Positions 23,749 through 32,232 of a stretch of 36,171 nt of DNA are shown piece after piece (the stretch's first letter is position 1; every line of letters starts with the position of its first letter). The notes below the pieces were generated by a model. It made no database searches and was not told the origin of the DNA. It saw only the letters and a program-made list of their open reading frames with translations. A program made the translations under genes and the position numbers. The stretch spans positions 1-36,171 of the forward strand of contig NZ_MUMI01000251.1 of the NCBI RefSeq assembly GCF_002155975.1, given 5' to 3'. The DNA comes from Amycolatopsis kentuckyensis (lineage in GTDB: Bacteria > Actinomycetota > Actinomycetes > Mycobacteriales > Pseudonocardiaceae).

Positions 23749-24404
23749 CGCAGCGCCGCCCGGCAGAGCCGGTCGGCCTCGCGCGTGGTCTCGGGCAGCC
23801 GGTAGCGCGGGGTCAGGGCCAGCGTCAGCCGGCACGCGTGGGCCAGGTCGATCCGGTGACCGGCCGAGACGTACACCGGTTTGACGCCGTCCCGGGTCCG
23901 CAGCACCGCGCCGACCTCCTCCCCGGCGTCGACCAGCGGCACCGAAGACCCGCGGGCGTGCGCCGGCGTGCCGTGCGTGCCGACGAACCGGGTCTTGCCG
24001 ACGCCGAAGGCGGGCAGCCCGGTCAGCACGCCGAGGTGGCAGGCCAGCCCGAAGCGCCGCGGGTGGGCGAGGCCGTGGCCGTCGCAGACCAGTACGTCGG
24101 GCGTGCGGTCCAGCCGCTCGAGCGCGGCCAGCAGCGGCGGCAGCTCGCGGAAGGCGAACAGGCCCGGCTCGTAGGGGAAGGCGGCCTTCGCGCGGTGCGT
24201 CCGTTCCTCGACCACGGTGAGCCCGGCGGTCTCCAGGGTGACGACCGCCGCGGCGATGCCGCCGGCGTCGTCGTAGGCGACGTCGAGGCCGGTGACCGTC
24301 GGCGGCAGCTCCGGGCAGTCGTCGCCGGGTTCGACCCGGCCGCGGAGCCGTTCCTGGACGGCGAGCGCCTCCTCGATCGTCGACGGCCAGTCCTCGGTGT
24401 GCAC
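23745..24404 (-). CDS. nfi: Endonuclease V (deoxyinosine 3' endonuclease)
   Basis: 219 aa from GTG 24404, with AGGG 8 nt upstream; this start gives the normal family length. Catalytic acids match Thermotoga EndoV: Asp41 in GLDVAYDD, Glu87 in FAFRELPP, Asp108 in VLVCDGHGLAHPRRFGLACH. The PYEP wedge motif (77-80), which recognises the deaminated base, and GVGKTRFVG are also present. EndoV cuts the second phosphodiester 3' of inosine in DNA, or RNA in some organisms. The gene is coupled to the uracil-DNA glycosylase gene by a 4-nt overlap and diverges from the S10 peptidase gene 48 nt away. Confidence 0.93.
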   Translation of the reverse strand: MHTEDWPSTIEEALAVQERLRGRVEPGDDCPELPPTVTGLDVAYDDAGGIAAAVVTLETAGLTVVEERTHRAKAAFPYEPGLFAFRELPPLLAALERLDRTPDVLVCDGHGLAHPRRFGLACHLGVLTGLPAFGVGKTRFVGTHGTPAHARGSSVPLVDAGEEVGAVLRTRDGVKPVYVSAGHRIDLAHACRLTLALTPRYRLPETTREADRLCRAALR

Positions 24405-24440
24405 CAGGTCACCCTGCCACAGGCCGCCGTTCGCGCCGAC

Positions 24441-24446
24441 TAAGTT
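24441..24446 (+). promoter_or_regulatory. -10 box of the S10 peptidase gene (leaderless-type)
   Basis: TAAGTT lies 6 nt before the ATG at 24453 and fits TANNNT. No Shine-Dalgarno is present. The 48-nt gap to the divergent endonuclease V gene must hold both promoters. Confidence 0.4.
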
Positions 24447-24452
24447 GGGTCC

Positions 24453-25946
24453 ATGGCGGACAGCACCCCCGAAGAGGCCCCCGAGCCGAAGGCCGCGGAG
24501 ACGACCGAGATCGCGGCCGAGCCGACCGACGACATCGTCACCACCCAGCACACGCTGACCGTGAAGCGGAAGAAGCTCGCGTACACGGCGAAAGCGGGAC
24601 GGATCGTCCTCCGCAAGGAGATCGTCAAGGACGGCAAGTCCGAGGGCTTCAAGGCGAAGGCCGAGGTGTTCATCACCTCCTACACCCTCGACGACGCCGA
24701 CCCGGGCTCGCGGCCGGTGACGTTCGCCTTCAACGGTGGTCCCGGCTCGTCGAGCATCTGGCTGCACATGGGACTGCTGGGGCCGCGGCGGGTGCTCTCG
24801 GGCGACGTCGACGACCTGGTGCCGCCGCCGTACGGGCTGGCCGACAACCCCGAGACGCTGCTGGTGCACAGCGACCTGGTCTTCATCGACCCGGTGTCGA
24901 CCGGCTACTCGCGCGCGTCCGAAGGCGGCGAGACGAAGGACTTCCACGGCTTCAAGGGCGACATCGAGTCGGTCGGCGAGATCATCCGGCTTTGGGTGTC
25001 GCGCCACGAGCGCTGGCTTTCGCCGAAGTTCCTGGCCGGCGAGTCGTACGGCACGCTGCGCGCCGCCGGGCTGGCCGCGCACCTGCAGGACCGGCACGGG
25101 CTGTACCTGAACGGCCTGCTGCTCATCTCGTCGGTGCTCGACCTGGGCACGCTGCGGTTCACGGAGGGCAACGACCTGCCGTACTCGCTGTACGTGCCGA
25201 CGTACGCGGCGATCGCGCACTACCACGGCCTGCACGGCGAGCGCCCGCTCGACGACGTCCTCGCCGACGCCGAGGACTTCGCGGCGAAGGACCTGCCGTG
25301 GGCGCTGTCCCGCGGCGCCCGCCTGTCCACTCAGGACCGGGCGGAGGCGGTGGCCACGCTGGCGTCGCTCACCGGCCTCACCGAGTCCTATGTGGACCGG
25401 GTGAACCTGCGGATCGAGCACGTCCGGTTCTTCACGGAGCTGCTGCGCGACCGCGGCCTGGCGGTCGGCCGGATGGACGGCCGCTTCACGACGTGGGAGC
25501 CGGACGGCGGCCGCGAGCACATGAGCGACGACCCGTCGATCTCCCGGGTGGTCGGCGCGTACGCGGCCGCGTTCAACCACTACGTGCGGGCGGAGCTCGG
25601 GTACGCCAACGACCTGCCCTACGAGCTCATCAGCGAGGACACGTTCAAGGCGTGGTCGTACGCGGACTTCGAAGGCCGTTCGGTGTCGGTGGTCGACTCG
25701 CTGAGCTCGGCGATGCGCGCCAACCCGCACCTCAAGGTGCACGTGGCGTTCGGTCACTACGACGGCGCGACGGCGTACTACGCGGCCGAGCACGTGCTGG
25801 CCCACCTGCAGATCCCCGAAGAACTGCGGGAGAACATCGACACGGCGTACTACCCGGCGGGGCACATGATGTACATCCACGAGCCGACGCGGGTGCAGCA
25901 GTCGAAGGACCTGGCGAAGTTCGTCAAGAAGGCGTCGAACCGCTGA
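24453..25946 (+). CDS. Serine carboxypeptidase-like protein (peptidase family S10)
   Basis: 497 aa, no signal peptide, so it is probably cytosolic, unlike the vacuolar yeast enzyme. FAFNGGPGSSS (about 91-101) is the family's oxyanion-hole segment. Ser198 in AGESYGT is the nucleophile, Asp437 in FGHYDGAT and His471 in YPAGHMMY complete the triad. VFIDPVSTGYSRA is another hallmark. The N-terminal 40 residues are acidic and likely disordered. S10 enzymes release C-terminal residues at acidic pH; some relatives are acyltransferases. Bacterial homologues of this type are common in actinobacteria but poorly studied. The ATG lies just after a TAAGTT -10-like hexamer. The gene converges on the three membrane-protein genes, overlapping the last one by 23 nt. 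Confidence 0.88.
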   Translation: MADSTPEEAPEPKAAETTEIAAEPTDDIVTTQHTLTVKRKKLAYTAKAGRIVLRKEIVKDGKSEGFKAKAEVFITSYTLDDADPGSRPVTFAFNGGPGSSSIWLHMGLLGPRRVLSGDVDDLVPPPYGLADNPETLLVHSDLVFIDPVSTGYSRASEGGETKDFHGFKGDIESVGEIIRLWVSRHERWLSPKFLAGESYGTLRAAGLAAHLQDRHGLYLNGLLLISSVLDLGTLRFTEGNDLPYSLYVPTYAAIAHYHGLHGERPLDDVLADAEDFAAKDLPWALSRGARLSTQDRAEAVATLASLTGLTESYVDRVNLRIEHVRFFTELLRDRGLAVGRMDGRFTTWEPDGGREHMSDDPSISRVVGAYAAAFNHYVRAELGYANDLPYELISEDTFKAWSYADFEGRSVSVVDSLSSAMRANPHLKVHVAFGHYDGATAYYAAEHVLAHLQIPEELRENIDTAYYPAGHMMYIHEPTRVQQSKDLAKFVKKASNR

Positions 25947-26721
25947 CCCGGCCCACCCGGAGCACGGCCCGCAGCCGCCGCCACTGCACGACACCCACGA
26001 CGACCTGCGTCGCCACCGCGAGAACGGCGTAGCCGACCAGCCACGGCCGCCATTCCGGCGGCTGGGCGTCGCCGACCAGCGGATCGACCAGCACGGGAAC
26101 GGCGTAGATCCCGGGCATGGCCATGAGCAGGTCCTGCAGCCGGAGGGCGGCGTCCACGGCCCGGGACGTCGCGTCCTCCGCGATGACGGGACGCCGCAAG
26201 ACGTCGGCCGCCATCGCGGTCGTGACCGCCGCGCCCAGGGCCAGCAGGAGGAGCCAGCTGCCCGCGTAGGTGCGGAACGGCGTCGTGGCGAAGATCGTCA
26301 CGGCGAGCGCCGCGCCGCCGCCGAAGGTGACCAGCGGGACGGCGAGGAACCAGCCGGTCACGTCAGTCCGCGGCGGGCCGGCGAGCGTCCCGAACCGCGC
26401 CAGCGCCTGGCGGTCGCGGACCCGCGCCGGAAGCCAGTACCCGAGGTGCTGGACGGTGATGAGGAAGAAGACGTACGAGCTCTCCACCAGTTCCCCGCCG
26501 CGGACGCCGGGCAGGAAGACCAGGCTCGCGAACCCCATCGTCGCGGCCACGTACGCCAGGGCCGCCACCCAGAACCACCGCCACCACCCGGGCGGCCGCG
26601 CACCGGCGCGGAAGCCGAGGCGCAGGGCCAGCAGGTCGGTCATCGTCGGCACGTCGACGTGGTGCTTGACCAGCCAGCGGCCGGCCGCCGCCCGCTCCGC
26701 GTCCGTCACCGCGGCGGTCAC
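25924..26721 (-). CDS. Multi-spanning membrane protein of unknown function, copy 3 of a paralogous trio
   Basis: 265 aa from GTG 26721, which overlaps the previous gene's stop (GTGA). There are about six hydrophobic segments (for example WFWVAALAYVAATMGFASLV, WFLAVPLVTFGGGAALAVTI, SWLLLLALGAAVTTAMAADV). It shares with its two neighbours a cytosolic N-terminal segment TDLLALRLGFRAG, a basic loop after helix 2, a T-F-G-G-G-A helix and the motif RRPVIAEDATSRAVDAALR. I do not recognise the family. The three genes lie in a row on the same strand, suggesting tandem duplication. The 3' end overlaps the convergent S10 peptidase gene. Confidence 0.75.
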   Translation of the reverse strand: MTAAVTDAERAAAGRWLVKHHVDVPTMTDLLALRLGFRAGARPPGWWRWFWVAALAYVAATMGFASLVFLPGVRGGELVESSYVFFLITVQHLGYWLPARVRDRQALARFGTLAGPPRTDVTGWFLAVPLVTFGGGAALAVTIFATTPFRTYAGSWLLLLALGAAVTTAMAADVLRRPVIAEDATSRAVDAALRLQDLLMAMPGIYAVPVLVDPLVGDAQPPEWRPWLVGYAVLAVATQVVVGVVQWRRLRAVLRVGRVSGSTPS

Positions 26722-27476
26722 GGGGTCACCGTCCCGTAGCGGCCGGGCGGCAGCCGGCGGTGCCGGACCTCGGCCACCGCGCGGAAGTAGACCACTACGG
26801 ACAGGACGAAGTACGCGGCCGGCGGCACGAACCGCGCCGGGGGCCACGGCCAGCTGGTGGACAGGTCGATCCACGGGAAGAAAGTGAACAAGAACGGCAC
26901 CGCGAACGCCCGGGCGTCGTGGGCCCGCAAGGCCGCGTCGACGGCGCGTGAAGCTTCGTCCTCGGCGATCACCGGGGCGCGCAGGGCCCAGCCGAGGACC
27001 AGCGCCACGCTCGCGGCGCCGATCACCAGTGCGGCCGCCCAGCCCGCCGGGTTGGCGGCGAACCCGGCGCACAGGACCGCGCCGCCGCCGAACGTCGTCG
27101 CCACCGCGGCGAAGTACCACCGGCCCACCTGCCCGGCCGCCACCCGGAGCGACGGCCGGGCACCGGGGGTGACCAGCCGGGCGGCGGCGCGGTCGGCCCG
27201 GCGCACCCGGCGCCACTGCAGCAGGGGATACGCGGTGCAGAGCACGGTGAGCACCAGGAACCGCGCGAGCACCGGGACCGGCGGGACCAGCACGACCGCC
27301 CAGACCAGGGCGAACAGCACGCCGTAGGCCTGGTAGGACCGCGTGGCCAGCACCCGGGCCCCGACGCGCACCGCGAGCAGCGGCGTCGGCTCGTCCACCG
27401 CCACGCCGTGCCGGGCCAGCCACGCCCGCGCCCCCTGTCTCTCGGCGAGCGTCGTCCACGCTGCTTCCGCCACCAT
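26718..27476 (-). CDS. Multi-spanning membrane protein of unknown function, copy 2 of a paralogous trio
   Basis: 252 aa from ATG 27476, chosen because GGGGGAGG sits just upstream; an in-frame GTG at 27503 is less likely. About six membrane segments include FALVWAVVLVPPVPVL and YFAAVATTFGGGAVLCAGFA. The shared signature is RAPVIAEDEASRAVDAALR. TPLLAVRVGARV near residue 35 matches DLLALRLGFRA and RLLALRIGARR in the paralogues. The gene is coupled to copy 3 by a 4-nt overlap. Its upstream 25 nt are nearly identical to those before copy 1. Function unknown. Confidence 0.75.
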   Translation of the reverse strand: MVAEAAWTTLAERQGARAWLARHGVAVDEPTPLLAVRVGARVLATRSYQAYGVLFALVWAVVLVPPVPVLARFLVLTVLCTAYPLLQWRRVRRADRAAARLVTPGARPSLRVAAGQVGRWYFAAVATTFGGGAVLCAGFAANPAGWAAALVIGAASVALVLGWALRAPVIAEDEASRAVDAALRAHDARAFAVPFLFTFFPWIDLSTSWPWPPARFVPPAAYFVLSVVVYFRAVAEVRHRRLPPGRYGTVTP

Positions 27477-27482
27477 CGAACC

Positions 27483-27506
27483 TCCCCCTGTCCCGCTGTA
27501 CACGCC
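27483..27506 (-). repeat. Repeated leader element, copy before membrane protein 2
   Basis: On the minus strand this reads GTGTACAGCGGGACAGGGGG then AGG. It is nearly identical to the sequence at 28367-28392 before membrane protein 1 (GTGTACGGCGGGACAGGGGG then GAG). The similarity covers the ribosome site and about 20 nt upstream, more than a Shine-Dalgarno needs. It may be a co-duplicated leader or a common regulator site. Confidence 0.55.
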
Positions 27507-27522
27507 CGAAGGCCGGAAAGGT

Positions 27523-28359
27523 TTACCGGCCGTAGAACCCGGGCGGCAGCCGGCGGTATCGGCGGCGGAGCAGCAGCCAGCCGGTCAGCTGCAGCGCGAC
27601 CGCCAGCGCCACGTACGCCCACGCGGCCCACTCCAGCAGGGCTGACGGCTGCCAATCCATCATCAGGACCGGCACCGCGAACACGGCGTAGACGGCACAC
27701 GAGGCGTAGCGGTGGACGTCCTCGGCGCGCAGGATGCCGTCGACCAGCCGGGACGTCTCGTCCTCGGCGATCACCGGGGCGCGGAGCGCCTTGCCGACCA
27801 CCAGCGCGGTCGCTCCGGCGCCGGCGGCCAGCGCGGCCGTGGACAGCGTGATGTCGACCCAGAGCGGGTACCAGTGGCCGCTGGTGAACCGCGGAGCGAC
27901 CAGGAACGTCGCCGCGCTCAGCACCGCGCCGCCGACGAAGGTGACGGCCACCGCGCTCAGGTACCACCAGCCGACCTGCCGGGCCGCCACGCTCAGCGGC
28001 GGCGGGGTGCCGGCCACCACCAGGCGCTCGGCGAGCCGCTCGCGGCGTTGCATCTGCCACCAGCGCGCCGAGTGCACCGCGGCGAAGAGCACGGCGAGGC
28101 CCGCTGCCCGGCCCGGCAGGTCCAGGTCGGAGACGAAGACCGAGAAGAAGGCCGCCAAGACCGCGATGAGGACGGCTTGCTCAGGTCGCTGAGGCACCCC
28201 GTAGCGGCGCGCGCCGATGCGCAGCGCCAGCAGCCGCGTCGGCAGCCAAACCACCACCCCGCGCCGGCCCAGCCACACCCGGGTCGAGCCCACCTCGAGC
28301 AGCGTCGGCTCGCCGGGCAGTCTCGGGTCCACCGGCAGCGCCGGCTCACGAACGATCAA
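27523..28359 (-). CDS. Multi-spanning membrane protein of unknown function, copy 1 of a paralogous trio
   Basis: 278 aa from TTG 28359, placed after GGGGGGAG; the in-frame GTG at 28389 would add 10 residues. Six or so hydrophobic helices are visible (for example AVLIAVLAAFFSVFVSDLDL, YLSAVAVTFVGGAVLSAATF, ALLEWAAWAYVALAVALQLT). The common motif is RAPVIAEDETSRLVDGILR. It is separated from copy 2 by 46 nt, which contain the repeated leader. No family recognised. The conserved acidic VIAED-x-x-SR-x-VD segment between helices 4 and 5 suggests a shared cytosolic function. Confidence 0.72.
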   Translation of the reverse strand: MIVREPALPVDPRLPGEPTLLEVGSTRVWLGRRGVVVWLPTRLLALRIGARRYGVPQRPEQAVLIAVLAAFFSVFVSDLDLPGRAAGLAVLFAAVHSARWWQMQRRERLAERLVVAGTPPPLSVAARQVGWWYLSAVAVTFVGGAVLSAATFLVAPRFTSGHWYPLWVDITLSTAALAAGAGATALVVGKALRAPVIAEDETSRLVDGILRAEDVHRYASCAVYAVFAVPVLMMDWQPSALLEWAAWAYVALAVALQLTGWLLLRRRYRRLPPGFYGR

Positions 28360-28366
28360 CGGAACA

Positions 28367-28392
28367 CTCCCCCCTGTCCCGCCGTACACGCG
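28367..28392 (-). repeat. Repeated leader element, copy before membrane protein 1
   Basis: Partner of the element at 27483-27506, differing by one base in the GTGTAC-x-GCGGGACAGGGGG core. It lies just downstream of the strong hairpin at 28395-28425. Confidence 0.55.
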
Positions 28393-28394
28393 AA

Positions 28395-28425
28395 CCGCCC
28401 CGGGAAGGTTGTCTTCCCGGGGCGG
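28395..28425 (-). terminator. Strong hairpin terminator after the S8 protease gene
   Basis: Perfect 13-bp arms (28395-28407 and 28413-28425; CCGCCCCGGGAAG and its complement) enclose a 5-nt loop. The hairpin begins 16 nt after the S8 protease stop on the minus strand. Only a short TT follows in that direction, as is usual for actinobacterial terminators. Confidence 0.72.
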
Positions 28426-28441
28426 ATTCGTCCGATCTTCG

Positions 28442-30166
28442 CTACTTCAGGTACTGCGAACCGTGCGTCACCGCCGAGTAGGCGTCGACCGCGCCGTGGC
28501 CGTAGAAGCCGTTGAACGACGGGTCACCCTCGCAGGTCGCCGTGAAGTCGGGCGTGCGGCCCTCCTTCAGGTAGTCGACCGTCCGCGGGACCGGGCAGGC
28601 GATCTTCGCCGCCGTGCCCTCGAGGACGCGCTGGACCTTGTCCGGGTCCATTCCGAACTCGCCGTGGGACTTCTTGCCGTACTGCGACACGATCAGCGCC
28701 GCGACGCCGGTGGCGTGCGGGGTGGCCATCGAGGTGCCCTGCAGCCACTGGTAGTAGCCGACCCGGCCGTCGGCCGCCGTCGCCTTCTTGACGCCCGCGG
28801 CCAGGCCCGCTTCCGTGATGTTGCCGTCCGCGTCGATGTTGCCTTCCGCGATCCCCACGTTCTTCGGGTACGTCGAAAGGATTTCGTTCTCGACCGTGCG
28901 GTACCACGGCGTGCCGAAGTAGTCGCGGAAGAAGCCACCGGGGCCCGAGACCGAGATCTGCTCGAGGCCGTAGTTCGAGTAGTCCGCCTTCTTCTGGGAC
29001 GGCCCGAACGAGCTCACGCCGATCGTGTGGTTGCCCTCGACCGGCAGGTTGAGGCAGGTCGAGTTGTCCACCGTGCGCGGGTGCGTGCTGTTCGCCGGGT
29101 AGTCCGGGCTGGTGGTGTCCGGCTGCGGCGCGCCCAGGTCGGTGTGCTGGTTGCCCAGCGCGACCAGCATCGTGACGCCCTTGCGGTGCGCGTAGTTCAG
29201 CGCGCGCTGGGTCGCCTCGATGATCGTGCGCTGCTCGGCCTGCTCGGCGGCCGAATCGGCCGGGTTCGCCGTGCAGTTGTACAGCCACGGGTCGGTGTAG
29301 AACGACATGTTGACCACGTCGATGCCCGCGTCGCCGGCGTAGGTGATCGCGTCGACGGTCGGCTGCAGGAAGAAGTACCCCGAGTCCTGGCCGGCGCGGA
29401 TGTTCACCAGCGTCACGTTCGGCGCGACACCGGAGACGCCGAAGCCGTTGGCCGCGGCGGCGATGGTGCCGGCGACGTGCGTGCCGTGGCCGCCGTCGTC
29501 GTGGTTGGCCGGGTCGACGCAGCCGCGGAACTCACACGGGCCGTCCACTTCGGCGCCGTTGACGTCGGTCGGGATGTCGCGGGTGAAGTTGCGCGAGTCG
29601 GCCAGGTCGAAGTTCGGCGCGATGTCCGGGTGCGTGCCGTCGATGCCGGTGTCGATGACGCCGACCTTGACCTGCTTGCTGCCGGCCTGCTTGGTGCGCG
29701 AGAGGTCCGAGCGGACGGACTTGAGGCCCCAGAGCTGGTCGTCCAGCGGGTCCATCCCGACGGCCTTGTTCGCAGCGGACTTCTTCGAGGCGCCGCCGCG
29801 GCCTTCCTTCTCGACGCCGGCGTCGCCCTTGGCCTTCTTGCCCGCCCGCGGCACCGAGCCGATGGACTGGGCCTTGGCGGTGCCGAACACCGCGCGGTTC
29901 GTCGCCACGCGCTCGGTGAAGCCGGTGGCCGGCGCGCTCGCCCTGATCAGGCCGACCGCGGTGTTGGTCTCCAGGACCGTGCCACCCGCGGCCTTGATCG
30001 CCTGCTGGGCGCTGCCGATGCTCTGGACGTCCTTGGCGAGCACGGTGAACTCGGTCGCCGGGCCGGACAGCGCGGGCTGCGCCGACGCGGCCGGGACCGC
30101 GACCGCGGAAACCGCGCCGAACAGCGGCACGGCCAGCACCGCGGCCAGAAGCCTGGGTCTCTTCAC
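28442..30166 (-). CDS. Secreted subtilisin-like serine protease (peptidase family S8)
   Basis: 574 aa from GTG 30166, preceded by GAGGAGGAG. Signal peptide residues 1-29 (VKRPRLL, hydrophobic core, ASA|Q). Residues about 35-100 look like an I9-type propeptide (EFTVLAKDVQSIGSAQQAIKA, GGTVLETNTAVGLIRASA). A Lys/Gly-rich linker (about 105-135) follows. The S8 domain has the triad Asp about 172 in VGVIDTGIDGTHPD, His about 227 in GHGTHVAGT, and Ser about 478 in GTSMATPHATGVAAL. Cysteines near 211/216, 297/370 and 523/544 could form disulfides. Extracellular proteolysis for nutrient supply is the usual role. The gene sits next to a peptide importer, though it has its own promoter region and terminator. 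Confidence 0.93.
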   Translation of the reverse strand: MKRPRLLAAVLAVPLFGAVSAVAVPAASAQPALSGPATEFTVLAKDVQSIGSAQQAIKAAGGTVLETNTAVGLIRASAPATGFTERVATNRAVFGTAKAQSIGSVPRAGKKAKGDAGVEKEGRGGASKKSAANKAVGMDPLDDQLWGLKSVRSDLSRTKQAGSKQVKVGVIDTGIDGTHPDIAPNFDLADSRNFTRDIPTDVNGAEVDGPCEFRGCVDPANHDDGGHGTHVAGTIAAAANGFGVSGVAPNVTLVNIRAGQDSGYFFLQPTVDAITYAGDAGIDVVNMSFYTDPWLYNCTANPADSAAEQAEQRTIIEATQRALNYAHRKGVTMLVALGNQHTDLGAPQPDTTSPDYPANSTHPRTVDNSTCLNLPVEGNHTIGVSSFGPSQKKADYSNYGLEQISVSGPGGFFRDYFGTPWYRTVENEILSTYPKNVGIAEGNIDADGNITEAGLAAGVKKATAADGRVGYYQWLQGTSMATPHATGVAALIVSQYGKKSHGEFGMDPDKVQRVLEGTAAKIACPVPRTVDYLKEGRTPDFTATCEGDPSFNGFYGHGAVDAYSAVTHGSQYLK

Positions 30167-30189
30167 GTTTCTCCTCCTCGCAGAAAGCG

Positions 30190-30240
30190 GTTCCTGCACC
30201 GTATAGATCGGACAATGCGCAAACAACGGCCAAACGTACG
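30190..30240 (-). promoter_or_regulatory. Probable promoter region of the S8 protease gene
   Basis: An AT-richer patch lies between the importer ATPase stop (30241) and the protease start. On the minus strand, TATACG could be a -10 box, with TTGTTT (spacing about 15) or CCGTTG (spacing 18) as -35 candidates. Neither pairing is ideal, so the exact boxes are uncertain. Confidence 0.35.
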
Positions 30241-31239
30241 TTATGGAACAACCGACTTCTGCTCGGCGAAGTGACAAGCTGACAAGTGCCCGTCCGTCCT
30301 GGGGACCAGTTCCGGCACCTCGGTCGCGCACCGGTCCTCCGCCTTCCAGCACCGCGTGCGGAACCGGCACCCGGACGGGGGATCCAGGGGACTCGGCACG
30401 TCGCCGGTCAGCCGGATCACCTGGCGGCGGCCGCGCACGGCCGGGTCCGCCACCGGCACCGCGGACAGCAGCGCCTGGGTGTACGGGTGGGACGGTCGTT
30501 CGTAGATCTCCTCGTCGGTGCCGAGCTCGACGATCTTGCCGAGGTACATCACCGCGACCCGGTTCGACAGGTGCCGCACCACCGAAAGGTCGTGCGCGAT
30601 GAAGACGTAGGACAGGCCGAACTCACCCTGCAGGTCGCCGAGCAGGTTCATCACCTGCGCCTGGATCGAGACGTCCAAAGCGGACACCGGCTCGTCGCAG
30701 ATGATCACCTTCGGCCGCAGCGCGAGCGCTCGCGCGATGCCGATCCGCTGGCGCTGACCGCCGGAGAACTGGTGCGGGTAGCGGTTGAGGTGCTCGGGGT
30801 TGAGCCCGACCACCTCCAGCAGCTCCCGCACCTTGCCCGCGCGCGAGCCCTTGGGAGCGACCTCGGTGTGGATCTCGAACGGCTCGCCGACGATGTCGCC
30901 GACGGTCATGCGCGGGTTGAGCGAGGTGTACGGGTCCTGCAGCACGATCTGGATTTCGCGCCGCAGCTTCCGCAGCTCGGCCCCGCGCATCGCGAACATG
31001 TCACGGCCCTCGAACTTCGCGGTGCCGCCGGTCGGCTCATCCAGGCGCATCAGGACCTGCGCGAGCGTCGACTTCCCGCACCCGGACTCGCCGACGACGC
31101 CGAGCGTCTCGCCCGGCATCAGGTCGAACGAGACGCCGTCGACCGCCTTGACCTGGCCGATCGTGCGCTTGAACAGGATGCCGGTGCGGACCGGGAAGTA
31201 CTTCTTCAGGTCGGTGACCGAAAGGATGGGGTCAGGCAC
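30241..31239 (-). CDS. Peptide ABC transporter ATP-binding protein, second (DppF/OppF-like)
   Basis: 332 aa. Walker [10 protein letters not shown] (about 50-58), Q-loop [20 protein letters not shown], signature FSGGQRQR, Walker [15 protein letters not shown] and the switch His in IAHDLSV. The C-terminal cysteine motif [16 protein letters not shown] is the oligopeptide/dipeptide-specific extension, which can carry an Fe-S cluster in DppD relatives. [27 protein letters not shown] at the start is typical of the F subunit. GTG 31239 overlaps the DppD-like gene by 8 nt. It is the last gene of the importer operon. Confidence 0.93.
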   Translation of the reverse strand: MPDPILSVTDLKKYFPVRTGILFKRTIGQVKAVDGVSFDLMPGETLGVVGESGCGKSTLAQVLMRLDEPTGGTAKFEGRDMFAMRGAELRKLRREIQIVLQDPYTSLNPRMTVGDIVGEPFEIHTEVAPKGSRAGKVRELLEVVGLNPEHLNRYPHQFSGGQRQRIGIARALALRPKVIICDEPVSALDVSIQAQVMNLLGDLQGEFGLSYVFIAHDLSVVRHLSNRVAVMYLGKIVELGTDEEIYERPSHPYTQALLSAVPVADPAVRGRRQVIRLTGDVPSPLDPPSGCRFRTRCWKAEDRCATEVPELVPRTDGHLSACHFAEQKSVVP

Positions 31240-32227
31240 GGGAGCTCACCACCTCTTCGGCGAAGTGGCACGCGCTGGTCCGGCCGAAGCCGATCGCGTG
31301 CTGCGGCGGGACCTCTTCCGAACAGCGCGCTTCGGCCCGTTTGCACCGCGGGTGGAACGGGCAGCCGGGCGGGATGTCCAGCAGGCTGGGCGGCAGGCCC
31401 TTGATGGTCTCCAGTGTCTGTCCTTTGAGGTCGAGCCGGGGCAGGGAGTCCATCAGCGCGGCGGTGTACGGGTGGGCCGGCGCGCGGAACAGCTCGACGG
31501 CGTCGGCCTGCTCGACGATCCGGCCCGCGTACATCACCGCGATCCGGTCCGCGACCTCGGCGACCACCCCGAGGTCGTGGGTGATCAGCACCAGGCCCAT
31601 CTTGCGTTCGGCCTGGATCTCCCCCAGCAGGTCCATGATCTGGGCCTGCACGGTGACGTCGAGGGCGGTGGTCGGCTCGTCGGCGATGAGCAGGTCCGGG
31701 TCCAGCGCCAGCGACATCGCGATCATCGCGCGCTGGCGCATGCCGCCGGAGAACTGGTGCGGGTAGTCCTTGATCCGGCGTTCGGCGGCCGGGATGCGGA
31801 CGGTGTCGAGCAGCTCGATCGCGCGCTTCCGAGCGTCCTTTTTGGACATGCCGAGCCGGACGCGCAGCTGCTCCTCGATCTGGAAGCCCACGGTGAAGAC
31901 CGGGTTCAGCGCCGAGAGCGCGTCCTGGAAGATCATCGCGATCTCGCTGCCGCGCACCTCACGGCGGCGGTCCTCGGACGCGGTCAGCAGGTCCTCGCCG
32001 CGCCAGCGCACGGCACCGGCGGTGACCACGCCCGGTGGCGTGTCGAGGATGCCCATCACCGTCTGGGCGGTGACGCTCTTGCCGGAGCCGGACTCGCCGA
32101 GCACGGCCAGCGTCTCGCCCGCGTGCACCGAGTAGCCGACGCCGTTGAGCACGTTCGCCACGCCGTCGGACGTCCGGAACTCGACGTGCAGGTCTTCGAC
32201 TTCGAGCAGCAGTTCGTTGTCGGACAA
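31232..32227 (-). CDS. Peptide ABC transporter ATP-binding protein, first (DppD/OppD-like)
   Basis: 331 aa from TTG 32227, which has GAGGTAG 6 nt upstream and leaves 5 nt after the permease stop. The same open frame continues upstream to 33088, but only as the antisense/out-of-frame reading of the permease gene. Walker [11 protein letters not shown]-loop [16 protein letters not shown], signature [12 protein letters not shown], Walker [15 protein letters not shown], switch ITHDLGVV. The C-terminal peptide-type extension [17 protein letters not shown] is present. Together with the DppF-like subunit it forms the ATPase heterodimer. Confidence 0.93.
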   Translation of the reverse strand: MSDNELLLEVEDLHVEFRTSDGVANVLNGVGYSVHAGETLAVLGESGSGKSVTAQTVMGILDTPPGVVTAGAVRWRGEDLLTASEDRRREVRGSEIAMIFQDALSALNPVFTVGFQIEEQLRVRLGMSKKDARKRAIELLDTVRIPAAERRIKDYPHQFSGGMRQRAMIAMSLALDPDLLIADEPTTALDVTVQAQIMDLLGEIQAERKMGLVLITHDLGVVAEVADRIAVMYAGRIVEQADAVELFRAPAHPYTAALMDSLPRLDLKGQTLETIKGLPPSLLDIPPGCPFHPRCKRAEARCSEEVPPQHAIGFGRTSACHFAEEVVSSRA

Positions 32228-32232
32228 GGGAG

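Noticed and set aside
24405..25994. Extension of the endonuclease V frame upstream to 25994
   Set aside because: The extra part is antisense to the S10 peptidase gene. The EndoV family length is satisfied from GTG 24404.
28217..30274. 685-codon plus-strand frame opposite the S8 protease
   Set aside because: Arg/Val/Asp-rich mirror frame with no motifs, while the minus strand encodes a clear S8 protease with full triad.
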